A stretch of 64,000 bases of DNA from Roseimaritima ulvae (GTDB lineage: Bacteria; Planctomycetota; Planctomycetia; Pirellulales; Pirellulaceae), in contig NZ_CP042914.1 in the NCBI RefSeq assembly GCF_008065135.1, forward strand, positions 5,871,404 to 5,935,403. Reading direction: 5' to 3'. Every line of letters starts with the position of its first letter. The first letter of the stretch is position 1. The notes beneath the pieces were generated by a model. It had not been told where the DNA came from. It saw nothing but the letters and a program-made list of their open reading frames with translations, and ran no database searches. Shown here one piece after another: positions 41,501 through 52,000 of this stretch. The translations under genes were made by a program, and so were the position numbers.

Positions 41501-43938
41501 GTCACGCCGGTGGCCGTCGCGTTGGACGTCGCCGCGTTGGTCACATCGATCGTAAAAGCGATCGCTTGGTCTTCGTTGGGCGTGGCGTCATCGACGACTT
41601 TGTCCACCAACAAGTCCACGCGGTTGACGGTAAAAGTTTCCGTATCGGTATTATTGGATTGGTCGGGATCGGTTTCGTCGCCCGTGGCCACCACTTCGTT
41701 TTCTAACGTCTGACCGGTGATGCCGGCATCCACGGTGACGTCGATTTGCAGCGACACGGTTCCGCCAATAGGAATGTTGGGCAACGTCCAAGTCACCGTC
41801 TGAAGAATCGGATCGAAGACTCCACCATCGGACGCGGCGGCAAACGTCACGCCATCGGGCAACGTATCGACGATCGTCACGCCGGTGGCCGTCGCGTTAG
41901 ACGTCGCTGCGTTGGTCACATCGATCGTGAAAGCGACTGCTTGGCCTTCGTTGGGCGTGGCGTCATCGACAGCTTTGTCCACCAACAAGTCCACGCTATT
42001 GACGGTAAAGATTTCCGCATCCGCATTGTTGGTTTTGTCGGGATCGGTTTCGAGCCCTTCGACTACAACATTGTTTTCCAGCGTTTGACCACTGGTGTCG
42101 GCATCGACCGTGATGTCGATTTGCAGTGGCACGGTTCCGCCGATAGGAATCTCGGGCAACGTCCAAGTCACCGTGCGAAGGATCGGATCGAAGACGCCCC
42201 CATCGGACGCGCCGGTAAACGTCACGCCGTCGGGCAGCGTATCGACGACTTTCACGTCGGTCGCCGCCGCATTCGAATCTGCCGCGTTGGTCACGCCGAT
42301 CAGAAAAGTCATCGCCTGGTCTTCGTTGGGCGTGGCATCATCGACGCTTTTCACCACCGACAAATTCACGCTATTGACGGTGAAGGGGACCTTGCCTGTG
42401 TTATTGTCCGGGTTGGGGTCAGTTTCCTGGCCGTTGGCGACGGCGATGTTTTCGAATGTTAGGCCGGCCGTCGCCGTGTTAACGGTGGTGTCGATGAAGA
42501 ACTCTGCGGTCTCGTCAACCGCAATCGACGGCACCGTCCAGGTCACGGTGTGCGATCCCGGATCGTACACACCGGGGGGCGAGGACGCGACGTAGCTCAC
42601 GCCGGCGGGCAGCGTATCGACGATCGTCACGTCGGTCGCATCAGCATTGGACGTGTCCAGATTTTTGACGCCCACGGTAAATTGCAATGTTTGTTCTTCG
42701 TTAGGCATGGCGTCGCTGGCATATTTCACCGTCACCAGATCAACCTGGTTGACCGTCGACATGTGGATCGTCTGGTTGTCGTCCAGATCGGGATCGGGCA
42801 GCGGAGCGGTGACGGTCGCCAGGTTGGACAAGGAGTCACCGGCGGTCCCGGCATTTACGTCAACTTGAAAGGTCAACGGTTGAGCGCTCCCGGGATCCAG
42901 CTGCAGTCCGCTCCAGGTCAGCGTGTGGGCGATGGAGTCGTAGACAGCCGGTGGAGAGGCGGAGTTGACGACGTAGCTGACGCCGGCGGGCAAGGTATCG
43001 ACGACCTGCACATCGGTGGCCGTCACGTCGGAATCGGCGGCGCTGCTGGCCGTTACCGTATAGCTCAGCCGCTGGCCTTCGTTGGGCGTGGCGTCATCAA
43101 CCGACTTGCTGACCGCCAGGTTGGCCGAACACGGAGTGTTGGTGATCAAGACATCATCAACGTACCAGCCTTCGGGATCGATCGGTTCGACGACGCCGGT
43201 ATCAAAGGAGAACTGCAGCTGAATCGTGCGTCCGGAGTACGCCGTCAGATCCGCCGCGGCACTGCTCCACTGTTCATGAGTCTCCGGCAGCGTTCCGGCG
43301 GCTCGCGACAACAGCACGTCTACCGTACCAGTGGTCACGTCCAGGATCCGAACTTCGACGAAGTCGCGGTCGGTGGGTGTCCGGGTGCCGAGCAAATAGT
43401 TGAAGCTGAGCGTATTGGTGCCGCAGGGCAGCTCGATGTCCGGCGAACTGAGCATGCCCTGGTGATCCGCGAATACGGGATAGCGTCCGCCGCCCAGCAC
43501 GGTTTCGAACTGGCCGTAATAAAACGCATGAGTGGGCGAGTGGCCAGGCAAGTTATCCGCCGAGCGACCGAGCGAATGGTGCCAAAAGCCGAGGATCGAA
43601 CCGCCCGTGTTGTCGGCCGTATAACCGCCGTCATCGGGCTCAAAATCTTCAACGTAGATCGTACTGGTGCCTACATCGCCAGCCAACAACCGACGGGCTT
43701 CAAGCGTTTCGATCCGTCCACGCAGTCCACGTCGTCGAGTGGCCGAACGATTGCGAAGCGGGCTGCGTTGGCCAGGCTGATGTCGGCGAGTTCGTTGTGG
43801 ACGTTTGTGGATCACGGGCAGGAAGCATCCTAATGAAGGTGATGAGGGCTCCCTGCCAATGATGTAGATCTCGCGGAGAGCCGGCGTGTCAGCACCGCGC
43901 TTCCCTTTTCGGATAACCCTCGCGAACCCGGTTTCCAA
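38548..43938 (-). CDS. Very large LEPR-XLL surface protein with eight DUF11 repeats
   Basis: 1796 residues. The signature is GRIETLEARRLLA at about residue 75. Then: a beta-sandwich with lectin/MAM-like features (residues 90-275); eight DUF11 repeats (about 277-1250; 'DLLVDK-VDDATPNEGQ-x-FTI ... TLPDGV-F'); two SdrD_B domains (about 1276 and 1411); and a dockerin-like part near 1680 (DGSVDQSDLGLLDDLL and GLGDFGPLN). Three central repeats are near-identical with a 375-base period. TTG at 43938 is preferred because GGAGGTGA lies about ten bases before; GTG at 43815 is an alternative closer to the signature. It is likely exported as an adhesin or matrix protein. Confidence 0.85.
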   Translation of the reverse strand: METGFARVIRKGKRGADTPALREIYIIGREPSSPSLGCFLPVIHKRPQRTRRHQPGQRSPLRNRSATRRRGLRGRIETLEARRLLAGDVGTSTIYVEDFEPDDGGYTADNTGGSILGFWHHSLGRSADNLPGHSPTHAFYYGQFETVLGGGRYPVFADHQGMLSSPDIELPCGTNTLSFNYLLGTRTPTDRDFVEVRILDVTTGTVDVLLSRAAGTLPETHEQWSSAAADLTAYSGRTIQLQFSFDTGVVEPIDPEGWYVDDVLITNTPCSANLAVSKSVDDATPNEGQRLSYTVTASSAADSDVTATDVQVVDTLPAGVSYVVNSASPPAVYDSIAHTLTWSGLQLDPGSAQPLTFQVDVNAGTAGDSLSNLATVTAPLPDPDLDDNQTIHMSTVNQVDLVTVKYASDAMPNEEQTLQFTVGVKNLDTSNADATDVTIVDTLPAGVSYVASSPPGVYDPGSHTVTWTVPSIAVDETAEFFIDTTVNTATAGLTFENIAVANGQETDPNPDNNTGKVPFTVNSVNLSVVKSVDDATPNEDQAMTFLIGVTNAADSNAAATDVKVVDTLPDGVTFTGASDGGVFDPILRTVTWTLPEIPIGGTVPLQIDITVDADTSGQTLENNVVVEGLETDPDKTNNADAEIFTVNSVDLLVDKAVDDATPNEGQAVAFTIDVTNAATSNATATGVTIVDTLPDGVTFAAASDGGVFDPILQTVTWTLPNIPIGGTVSLQIDVTVDAGITGQTLENEVVATGDETDPDQSNNTDTETFTVNRVDLLVDKVVDDATPNEDQAIAFTIDVTNAATSNATATGVTIVDTLPDGVTFTDASDGGVFDPNLRTVTWTLPVLPIGGTVSLQIDVTVDANASGQTLENLVVVGGDETDPDQSNNIDTEAFTVNSVDLSVVKTVDNPTPDIDDLLTYTITVTNSDSSNADATNVLVQDMLPAGLTLVSPQPAVWMIPVLPPGQSQTFELTATVDAGTCGQTMTNVLTVGADETDPDATNNAAIAPILVTCSPADLLVEKTVSDETPNEGQTLTFEIDVTDSADSNLAAETVTVVDTLPSGVFYVASTPPGVFDPIANTVTWTVPSIDIGQQVEFNVETTVNAGTAGASFENSVRVGGDEAFAAFTVNSVDLSVDKTVDDATPGEGQQVTFTMVVTNASSSNAVATEVALTDVLPSGLSYVSDDSGGDYDPVSGVWTIGELPIGESQTLQLVATVGVGTEGTSITNTAVVEADETDPDPDNNESPETLTIAQGVQFISPLSIFRPGPFVLPTTERIAVMGRVWHDQNDNGQWDAGEAGIDGVDVTLQGIGTAQTRSVDLNQDGTIDPVSERGLYWFQQLGQIPPGDYTLEVQLPTGQATSFPATTATHTITLDTANPSLISDALQTVAPNFGLSQNFIDQPAADSATISGHSWADLDLDGEWDANEPGRYGVRLFLDRDNNGAFDPETEPSAFTGEDGKFVFANLAPGTYTVREVEQGNRGIRMQTFPDTTPQAVTVVAGDVVAGSFGQAESPNLGVFEYGAFVRPADQFLDRLDVYQSNNPGNPLIDQTLSSLRAWQSFQVSNTTGASFGITAIDDSMIGGGGAALLSVRQVAADGSLVTPQLPITVADGESVEFFVFYDPAIRTGDTVTQQFPDWLNGNSTPHAFAASDRLVVETDAELSFAIQLVGGSTFDSDVSYDGSVDQSDLGLLDDLLLLEAVIGEGQSPRFDPTMDVNTRCPNGAGQVVGICGFAIGGTPEREIGLGDFGPLNVEFGRDVASALAAAESAQGEQASPDAIDQLFFAIGKNADNHGR

Positions 43939-44365
43939 TATATTCTCACCTCCCCATGGGAGCTAGGAAAGAATGTGAGCCAGAACGCAAAAATCCGCGT
44001 CGCCAACGGGTCCGGCGTTAAGCTGCGACGGTTGGCGAGAACAGCGTAAAACACGGCTAGTTTGCCGGACACTTAAGCTGTAGCGATGGGCATTCAACTT
44101 TCCTTGTAAAGAATCACGACAAAAGGAACGATTTGCTTGCCCCCCCTCGATGCGGGGAGTATAAGTGGAATAAGCGTCATGAGCCGTTCAACCGCTGCCG
44201 ACGGTAAAATCGTTACCATTCGAAGTCGCGTATTAGCCTCGGGAAGCGTACCGAACGGGAGGTCGTGATCGTCGAAGCACGGGGGTGGGTCGACGTTGTT
44301 CCAGGGATGGTTGGATGTGTCTCGAACCTTGCTAGCCACTAGCACCATCTCCCTGGAGTGCGAAC
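43939..44365. other. Divergent promoter region between two LEPR-XLL genes
   Basis: About 430 bases separate the two oppositely directed LEPR-XLL genes. It contains the strong Shine-Dalgarno of the minus-strand gene (43947-43954) and GGAG before the plus-strand gene. No operator, RNA gene or repeat was identified. Confidence 0.5.
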
Positions 44366-45769
44366 ATGTTTTCGTTAAAACGAAAGTCTAGAAAGCAGAG
44401 TCGATCGACAAGTCGTTTCGGTCGCAGCCAACGACGTTTAATCGCCCAATCCTTGGAGCCCCGACAGATGCTGGCCGGCGATGTGACGGCGAACTTTGCG
44501 GCTGGTGTGCTGACGATTACCGGTGACGGTTCCGGCAACGGTGTGGAAATGATCCCCGGTGATAATCCCGGCGAATATCGGGTGATTGGGACCGACGTCA
44601 ACGGAGCCATGACCCAGGTCACCGGCACCGGAGTGTTTATTGAAGATCCGCTGACCGCAGTGAACGTAAATTTGGCCGGTGGCAGCGATACGTTTACGAT
44701 TCGCGGTCTGAGTGTCGCCAATCAACTGGCCATCAATGGCGCGGTGACGATTACCGATCCCTCGGGCTCTAATACCTTTGAAGTCATCAACGCTCGGATC
44801 TCCGGCGCGCTGACCGTCAACGGTGGCGTGGATGAAGACAATGTCCTGATCGATGGATCGCGGATTATCGGAGCGACTAGTTTATTACTTGGCGTAGGCG
44901 ATAACTCGGCGATGCTCGTGAGCGGCAGTATCCTGGACGGCACGTTGACCTACAACGGCGGCGCCGGCGAAGACAGCGTGTTTATCGTCGAAGCCGAAAT
45001 CGATGGCGTCGTTGCCATCGCCACCGACGGCGGTAACGACAAAGTCGTGTTTGGGATGTCCACCGATCCAACCGTCGGCGGCAACATCAACATCAATCTG
45101 GGTGCTGGCAACGACCGTGCAATCATCCATGACACCGACGCTAAACGGCGTGTTAATATCAATGGCGGCGCCGGAAACAACATCGTCGATATCGAGCAGA
45201 GCATGATCGGCGTGTCCGTCGTGGGTACGGTGTTGCAAGTTACCAACGCTTTGGGCCATGACACACTGTCGATCCGCGACACGCTGATTTCCGACGACGT
45301 GGTGGTCAACAATGGGGCCGCCGGACAAACCTTTGGCAGTGAAACGGATATCGTCGACAGCGAAATCCGCGGCGACTTTAACCTCACCGGCGACGGCGGC
45401 GTCGATATGTTTAATGTCACCGATACGGAAATTCGCAACGATGTGACGCTGATCTTCGGCAACGGCGAAAGCTTCGTCACCTTCCTTCGCGCCGACTTGG
45501 GCGACGACCTTTCGATCACCGGTGGCATCCATCGCGACGACGTGACCCTGGAAGCCACGATCCTCGAAGGCGACGCCAGCATCAGTCTGCTCCAAGGCGT
45601 CGACCGCCTGAGCTTGCTGGCAGGGACTCAGCTGAAAGGCATCAGCACCCTGTCCGGTGGCGCCGGTCCCGACATCGATACCTTCGTTCGTGAACTGGCT
45701 CCGGACATGGTCGATATCGCCTTGCTGAATTTGACGCAGTTCGAAACCCATCTGTTCGTCAACAACTAG
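44366..45769 (+). CDS. LEPR-XLL protein with beta-helix-like repeats
   Basis: 467 residues. A basic start (MFSLKRKSRKQSRSTSRFGRSQRRL) leads into AQSLEPRQMLAGD, the LEPR-XLL signature with Met in place of Leu. The rest is made of short imperfect repeats of about 20-25 residues with Gly-Gly-x-Asp (VNLAGGSDTF, VNGGVDEDNVLI, LGAGNDRAIIHD, NGGAGNNIVDI). They look like a right-handed beta-helix or RTX-like calcium fold. GGAG seven bases before the ATG supports the start. It is probably secreted; the function is unknown. Confidence 0.8.
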   Translation: MFSLKRKSRKQSRSTSRFGRSQRRLIAQSLEPRQMLAGDVTANFAAGVLTITGDGSGNGVEMIPGDNPGEYRVIGTDVNGAMTQVTGTGVFIEDPLTAVNVNLAGGSDTFTIRGLSVANQLAINGAVTITDPSGSNTFEVINARISGALTVNGGVDEDNVLIDGSRIIGATSLLLGVGDNSAMLVSGSILDGTLTYNGGAGEDSVFIVEAEIDGVVAIATDGGNDKVVFGMSTDPTVGGNININLGAGNDRAIIHDTDAKRRVNINGGAGNNIVDIEQSMIGVSVVGTVLQVTNALGHDTLSIRDTLISDDVVVNNGAAGQTFGSETDIVDSEIRGDFNLTGDGGVDMFNVTDTEIRNDVTLIFGNGESFVTFLRADLGDDLSITGGIHRDDVTLEATILEGDASISLLQGVDRLSLLAGTQLKGISTLSGGAGPDIDTFVRELAPDMVDIALLNLTQFETHLFVNN

Positions 45770-45792
45770 GCGAACGTTACCCCGGGTCATTC

Positions 45793-45874
45793 ATCAGCCG
45801 TTTGGGCGCTACCCCACGGTTCTCACCCGCATCGATCGCTGGCGGGAACCGGGGGCTATCGCCCTGCGGCTGAT
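45793..45874. repeat. Imperfect long hairpin after the beta-helix gene
   Basis: Arms at 45793-45830 and 45838-45874 are imperfect inverted repeats (ATCAGCCG...GGGCG against CGCCC...CGGCTGAT). It might also act as a transcription end, though no T-run follows. Confidence 0.7.
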
Positions 45875-46080
45875 ATGTAATCGCTACCACGGTTACCATC
45901 CCTACCATCGATAGCATGCTATTAACCGGCAATCCTGCCGACCGAGCGACCATTTACTTTGCGGGAACTTCTGCTCGGGAGTACCATCCAATCTAGGCAC
46001 CGCTGGGCGGTACGATCAGACGCCCCAGCCGACCTAGCCTCGCCTGTATCAGGTGGCTGATTGAGTACAACCCGTAAGGC

Positions 46081-49000
46081 ATGCTCCCGATGTGGAATCT
46101 TCGTCCGATTCAGCAGTATCTACGTCCCGCCAGCGAGAGGGCTCGCCGCCGAAACGTCAAACGCCAGGCTTTGTCGCGGCGTCTGCTCGCTGGGGAACAG
46201 CTGGAAGCGCGAAACCTGCTGGCCTGTGGCGCGGTGGTGTGTGTGAATGTGGAATTTGTCGATCCCGCCGCGCCGGCCGTCGTACTGACCGAACTGCAAC
46301 CCAGCCAAGACTATGTGGCGCGGGTTTCCATCCAAGACGACCGTGGCGCCTCGGCGGCGGGAATTTTCCAAGCCTACTTTGACGTTACCTATGATCCATC
46401 ACTGATCACCATCGATGGCACCGATGTCGATCATGGTCCGCAATACGACCTCCGCGCGTTGGGCGATGCTTCGACCGCCGGCATCATCGACGCGGCCGGT
46501 GGCACCAGTCGCGGATTCCCCGACCCCAGAGATGGCTCGTTTCTACTATTCAGCTTTCCCTTCGAAACCGATGCGACGGGCACGCTCACGCTGTCCATGA
46601 CGCCGGACAACGATGTGCTGAATAAAGTCGAATTTTACCCGCCCGATGGAACGGCGAACGATATCGGCTACGTCGGTAACTCGATCGAAATCAGCGAACC
46701 GCTAACGCCCGAGGTCAGCATCGCGACCACCACCGCGGGCAGCGAAGTCGGACCGACCAATGGCGTGTTTACGGTCAGCCAAGCCCTGACGACCACCGTC
46801 GCCACGGTGGTCAGCTACAGCGTCGGCGGTACGGCCACAGCAGGCAGCGACTTCACGGCCCTCAGCGGTTCGGTCACCATCCCCGCCAACGCCACCACGG
46901 CCACGATCACCGTACCGATTCTCAATGACGACATCGTTGATCCCGGCGAAACGATCACGGTGACGCTGACGGGCATCACCAGCGGCGCAGCGGAAGCCTC
47001 CATCAGCCCAACGCAAAACACCGCCAGTTTGACGATCGCCGACAACGATACCGCGGGGATATCGATTTCACCGACCAGCGGACTCGTGACCAGCGAAGCC
47101 GGCGGAACCGATACCTTTCAAATCTCGCTGACCAGCCAGCCAACCGCGGACGTGACCATTGGGTTGTCCAGCAGCAATTCGTCCGAAGGCACGCCGTCCG
47201 TCGCCAGTTTGCTGTTTACCTCCGCCAACTGGAACATTCCTCAAACCGTGACCATCGGCGGCATCAACGATTCGGTCGACGATGGCGATGTGCCCTATTC
47301 GATAGTCACCGCCCCGGCGACCAGCGATGACAACCAATACAACGGTTTGAACGCCAACGACGTAGCGGTTACCAACACCGACGACGACACGGCTGGCATC
47401 ACCGTCAGTCCCACCAGTGGTTTAACGACCAGCGAAGACGGCGACACGCAAACGTTTACCGTGCGGCTGAACAGCCAACCCAGCGACGATGTCACGATCG
47501 GGCTGTCGTCCAGTGCTCCCGACGAAGGCACCCTTTCCGCTTCTAGCCTGACGTTTAATCCAGGCAATTGGAACATCGCCCAGACGGTGACGGTTACCGG
47601 CGTGGACGACTCGGTCGACGACGGTGACCAATCGTATCAGATCCTTACCACGGCAGCCTCCAGCACCGACCTGCTGTATAACGGCCTGGACGCCCTCGAT
47701 GTTTCCTTGACCAACACCGACGATGATGCGTTTGGGTTTTTCGTCGAACCCGGCACCGCACTAACGACCAGCGAAGACGGTGGATTCAATTCGTTTACGG
47801 TGCGGTTGCGCAGCCAACCGACGGGTGATGTCACGATCGGCATGTCGGTCAGCGACGCCACCGAAGGCTCGCTCAGCGCCAGCAGTCTTGTCTTTACACC
47901 CGCTAACTGGCAAACGCCGCAAGCGGTCCAAGTGACCGGCGTGGAAGACGACGTCGCCGACGGTGCAATCGCCTACAGTGTTCAATTCGCCGCAGCGGTC
48001 AGCTCCGATGTGTTGTACGGCGGAGCCAAACCGGCCGATATCCCGGTCACCAATGCCGACAACGACGAGGTTGGCATTTTTGTCGATCCCACCTCGGGAT
48101 TGGTGTCCAGCGAAGAGGGCCCCGGCGGCGCCAACTTCAGCGTTGTCCTGCGGAGTGCTCCCACGGCCGAGGTAACGATCGGCTTGGCATCCAGCGACAC
48201 GACCGAAGGCACCGTGTCGAGCGACAGCGTTTCGTTCGATGCGAGCAACTGGGACATTCCTCAGATCGTCACCATAACGGGCGTCGAAGACGATCTGGTC
48301 GATGGCGACGTCAGCTATGCGATCCTGACGGAGAACTCGGTAAGCGTTGATCCGCTCTACAACAATCTAGTCGTGGCGGATGTGACCGTTACCAATACGG
48401 ACAATGACGTGGCCGGGGTTTCGGTATCGCCGACGTCGGGTTTGGTTTCCAGCGAAGCGGGCGGAACGACTAGCTTTGACGTTCGCTTGACCGCCCAACC
48501 GACAGCCGATGTGACCATCAACCTGACGTCCAGTGATACCGGCGAAGGCACACTGTCCACGCCCAGCGTGACCTTTACGCCCGGCAACTGGAACGTCTCC
48601 CAAACCGTCATCATCACGGGCGTCGACGATGACTCGGCCGATGGCGACGCGGACTACACGATCTTTACTTCAACCACCAGCAGTTCGGATTCGGACTTTG
48701 ACGGCTTGGTGGTTGCCGATGTATCGGTCACCAACACCGACGATGACGTAGCCGCCGTGATCGTGGACCCTGTGGATGGCCTGCAGACCACCGAGTCGGG
48801 CGCGACCGATAGTTTTTCTGTTCGCCTTAGCAGTCGCCCCACCGCGGAGGTGACGATCGGCATCAGCAGTGATGATACCAGCGAGGGCACGGTCGATAAG
48901 ACTTCGCTGATCTTCACGCCAGACAACTGGGACACACCTCAGACGGTCACGGTCAGCGGTGTCGACGATTTCGTCGACGACGATGATGAGGCGTTCTCGA

Positions 49001-52000
49001 TTCTGACCACAACCGCCGCCAGCGAAGATGCCGATTACAACGGTTTGAATGTTGCCGATGTTTCGGCCACCAATCAGAACGATGATACGGCAGGCGTGAC
49101 CGTCCAGCCAACCGATGGGCTGCAGACCAGTGAGTTCGGCGGTTTCGATTCGTTTACCGTTGTGCTGAACAGCGAACCGACTGAAACAGTCACCATCGAT
49201 CTATCCAGCAGCGATACCGGCGAAGGCACCGTAGATAAAAACAGTGTCGTCTTTAACGCCTCCAACTGGAACGTCCCCCAAACGGTCACCGTAACGGGCG
49301 TCGATGACTTGGTCGACGATGACGATGTTGTGTATTCGGTGATCACCTCGCCGGCGACCAGCGCCGACAACAAGTACTCGGGACTGAACCCCGCGGACGT
49401 TTTGGTCACCAACGCGGACGATGATGTGCCGGGTTTTGCCATCGTACCGACGGCCGGATTGGTCACCAGCGAAACCGGCGCGGTCGCTTCGTTTGATATC
49501 GTCCTAACCAGCCAACCGGAAGACGAAGTCACGGTAAACCTGGCTTCCAGCAATACCGGCGAAGGCAGTATTTCGGTTCCCAGTGTGACCTTTGCACCGG
49601 GCAACTGGGATACGCCGCAGACCGTGACCGTCACGGGAGTCGATGACGACGTGGTCGATGGCAGTGTCGACTTTGTGATCGAAACCTCGCCGGCGATCAG
49701 CACCGACGACGTGTTCGCGGGAATTAATCCACCCGACGTCGGTGTCAGGAACCAAGACGATGACACGACCACCCTGTCGATTCTCAACGCGTCCGTGGCG
49801 GAAGGCAATGGCAGTGGTACCGTGCTGTTGACGTTTGACGTCATGTTGTCCAATGCCATCACCGAAGGTTTTACCGTCGACTTTGCCACTGCGGACGGCA
49901 CGGCCGACAGTGCAGACTACGTCGCTCAATCGGGCACGCTGACGTTTATCGGCACGGCGGGCGAAACGCAAACCGTCACGGTGACCGTCAACCAAGATGC
50001 GATTGTCGAAGCCGACGAAACCTTTTCGCTCACCCTGTCCAACGTTGCCGGCATTCCCGCCAGCTTGGCACAGCAAATCCAATTGCCCAGTACTCCGGCC
50101 GTGGGCACGATTCTGAACGACGATGCGGCCACCATCACCCTGGTCGGCCCCGATCCGACCTTGGAAGGCACCGCCGACGCGGACACACCGCTGTCCTTTA
50201 GCGTGCAACTTTCCGCAGCCGTCCAAGACGGTTTTTCGCTGGCTTATTCCACCGACGATGGCACGGCCCTACTGTCCGACGACGACTACACCGACAACGA
50301 CGGCCAGCTGACCTTCGTCGGCACGGCGGGCGAAACTCAGACGATCACCGTCGCCGTGCGTGCCGATGACCGCGTCGAACCCGATGAAACCCTGTTGGTT
50401 TCGCTGGGCGCCTTATCGGGGCTGCCGACTTCCGTTGCCGACGCGATCACGCTGCCATCGGATCCGGTCACAGCAACCATTCAAAACGACGACTTCCCTC
50501 GTTTGTTGTTCAGCGATGTGACGGTCAGTGCGGTCGAGGGCAGCGACGAAACGACCACCGAGTTCCGCTACCAAGTCACCCTCACCGACGCGGTCCAGGA
50601 TGCCGACGGTTTTGACGTTCCCTTTTCCACCGCCGATGGCACGGCCACCGTGGTCGGCGGCGATTACCAAAGCAACAGCGGCGTGCTGCACTTTGACGGC
50701 AACGCCGGGGAAGTGCACACGATTTCCGTGTTCGTAACGGCCGATACCACCGTCGAAACGGATGAAACTTTCAGCCTCACGCTGGGCGAACTGCAAGGCT
50801 TGGCGGCAAGCGAAACTGTTGTGGTTCCGGTCAACTCTTTGCAATCGACGATCGAAGACGACGACACGGCCAATCTGGTGTTGACGACTGTGGCACAATC
50901 GCAAACCGAAGCCAGCCGGTTCGATTTTTCGGTGACGTTATCCGCAGCCGTCCAAGACGGATTCTCCATCGACTTTGCCAGCAGTGACGACTCGGCCACC
51001 GCTGCCGATGGGGATTACTCACCGGACAGCGGCACGCTGAACTTTGTCGGTACGGCCGGCGAAAACCAGACCTTTTCCATCCAGTCCAGTCAAGACAATA
51101 AGGTCGAACGCGATGAACTGTTCGCCGTCGCCCTGCAGTCGCTCAGCGGACTGCCGGCTGCAATGGCCGATTCGATCTCGATCAGTGACCCGCTGTCGCT
51201 GACGCTGCAGAACGATGACGAGGCCACGATTTCGATCGCTTCTCCCGCGGCGGTATCCGAGGGCGATTCCGGCACCACGGAGCTGGTCTTTGAAGTCGCG
51301 TTGTCGGCGCCCGTCGATGGTGGATTCTCCTTGCCCTTCCAAACGGTTGACGGCACCGCGGCATCCGGCAGCGACTACAGCGGGCAATCCGATGCGTTGA
51401 CTTTCTCCGGACTCAGCAGCGAGACGCAAACGATTCGCGTGCTGATCAACGGCGATGCGGTGGTCGAAGCCGACGAAACGTTTGATGTGGCACTCGGACA
51501 GTTGACCGGCTTGCTGGCGGGCTTGGAAGGCGACGTGGTTGTGCAAACCGGCACGGCAACCGGCACGATTGAAAACGACGACACGGCGACGCTGTCGATC
51601 ACCGGCCCCGGCTCGATCAACGAAGGCACCGGCGACACCGCCACGGAATTTGAATTCACCGTCACGCTCTCCGCCGCCATTCAGGATGGACTGTCGGTGG
51701 CCTATAACACGCAAGACGGCACGGCCACGGCGGCCGACGATGATTTCCTCAGTCTCAGCGGCGTACTGGATTTCCAAGGCAGCGTGGGCGAATCCCAAAC
51801 GGTGACCGTCAATGTCACGGCCGACGACCGCGTGGAACCCGTCGAAACCTTTTCGCTGGTGTTGGGTGCGATCAGCGGGTTGCCCCCATCGGCCGCCGAT
51901 GCGGTCACTATCGCCAACGACACGGCTACCGCTACGATTGTCAACGACGACTTCCCTCGTCTGTTGCTCTCCGATGTCACGGCCTCCAACACCGAGGGCA

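Noticed and set aside
42550-43833. 427-residue plus-strand ORF opposite the DUF11 protein
   Set aside because: Its repeats are only the complement of the DUF11 DNA repeats.
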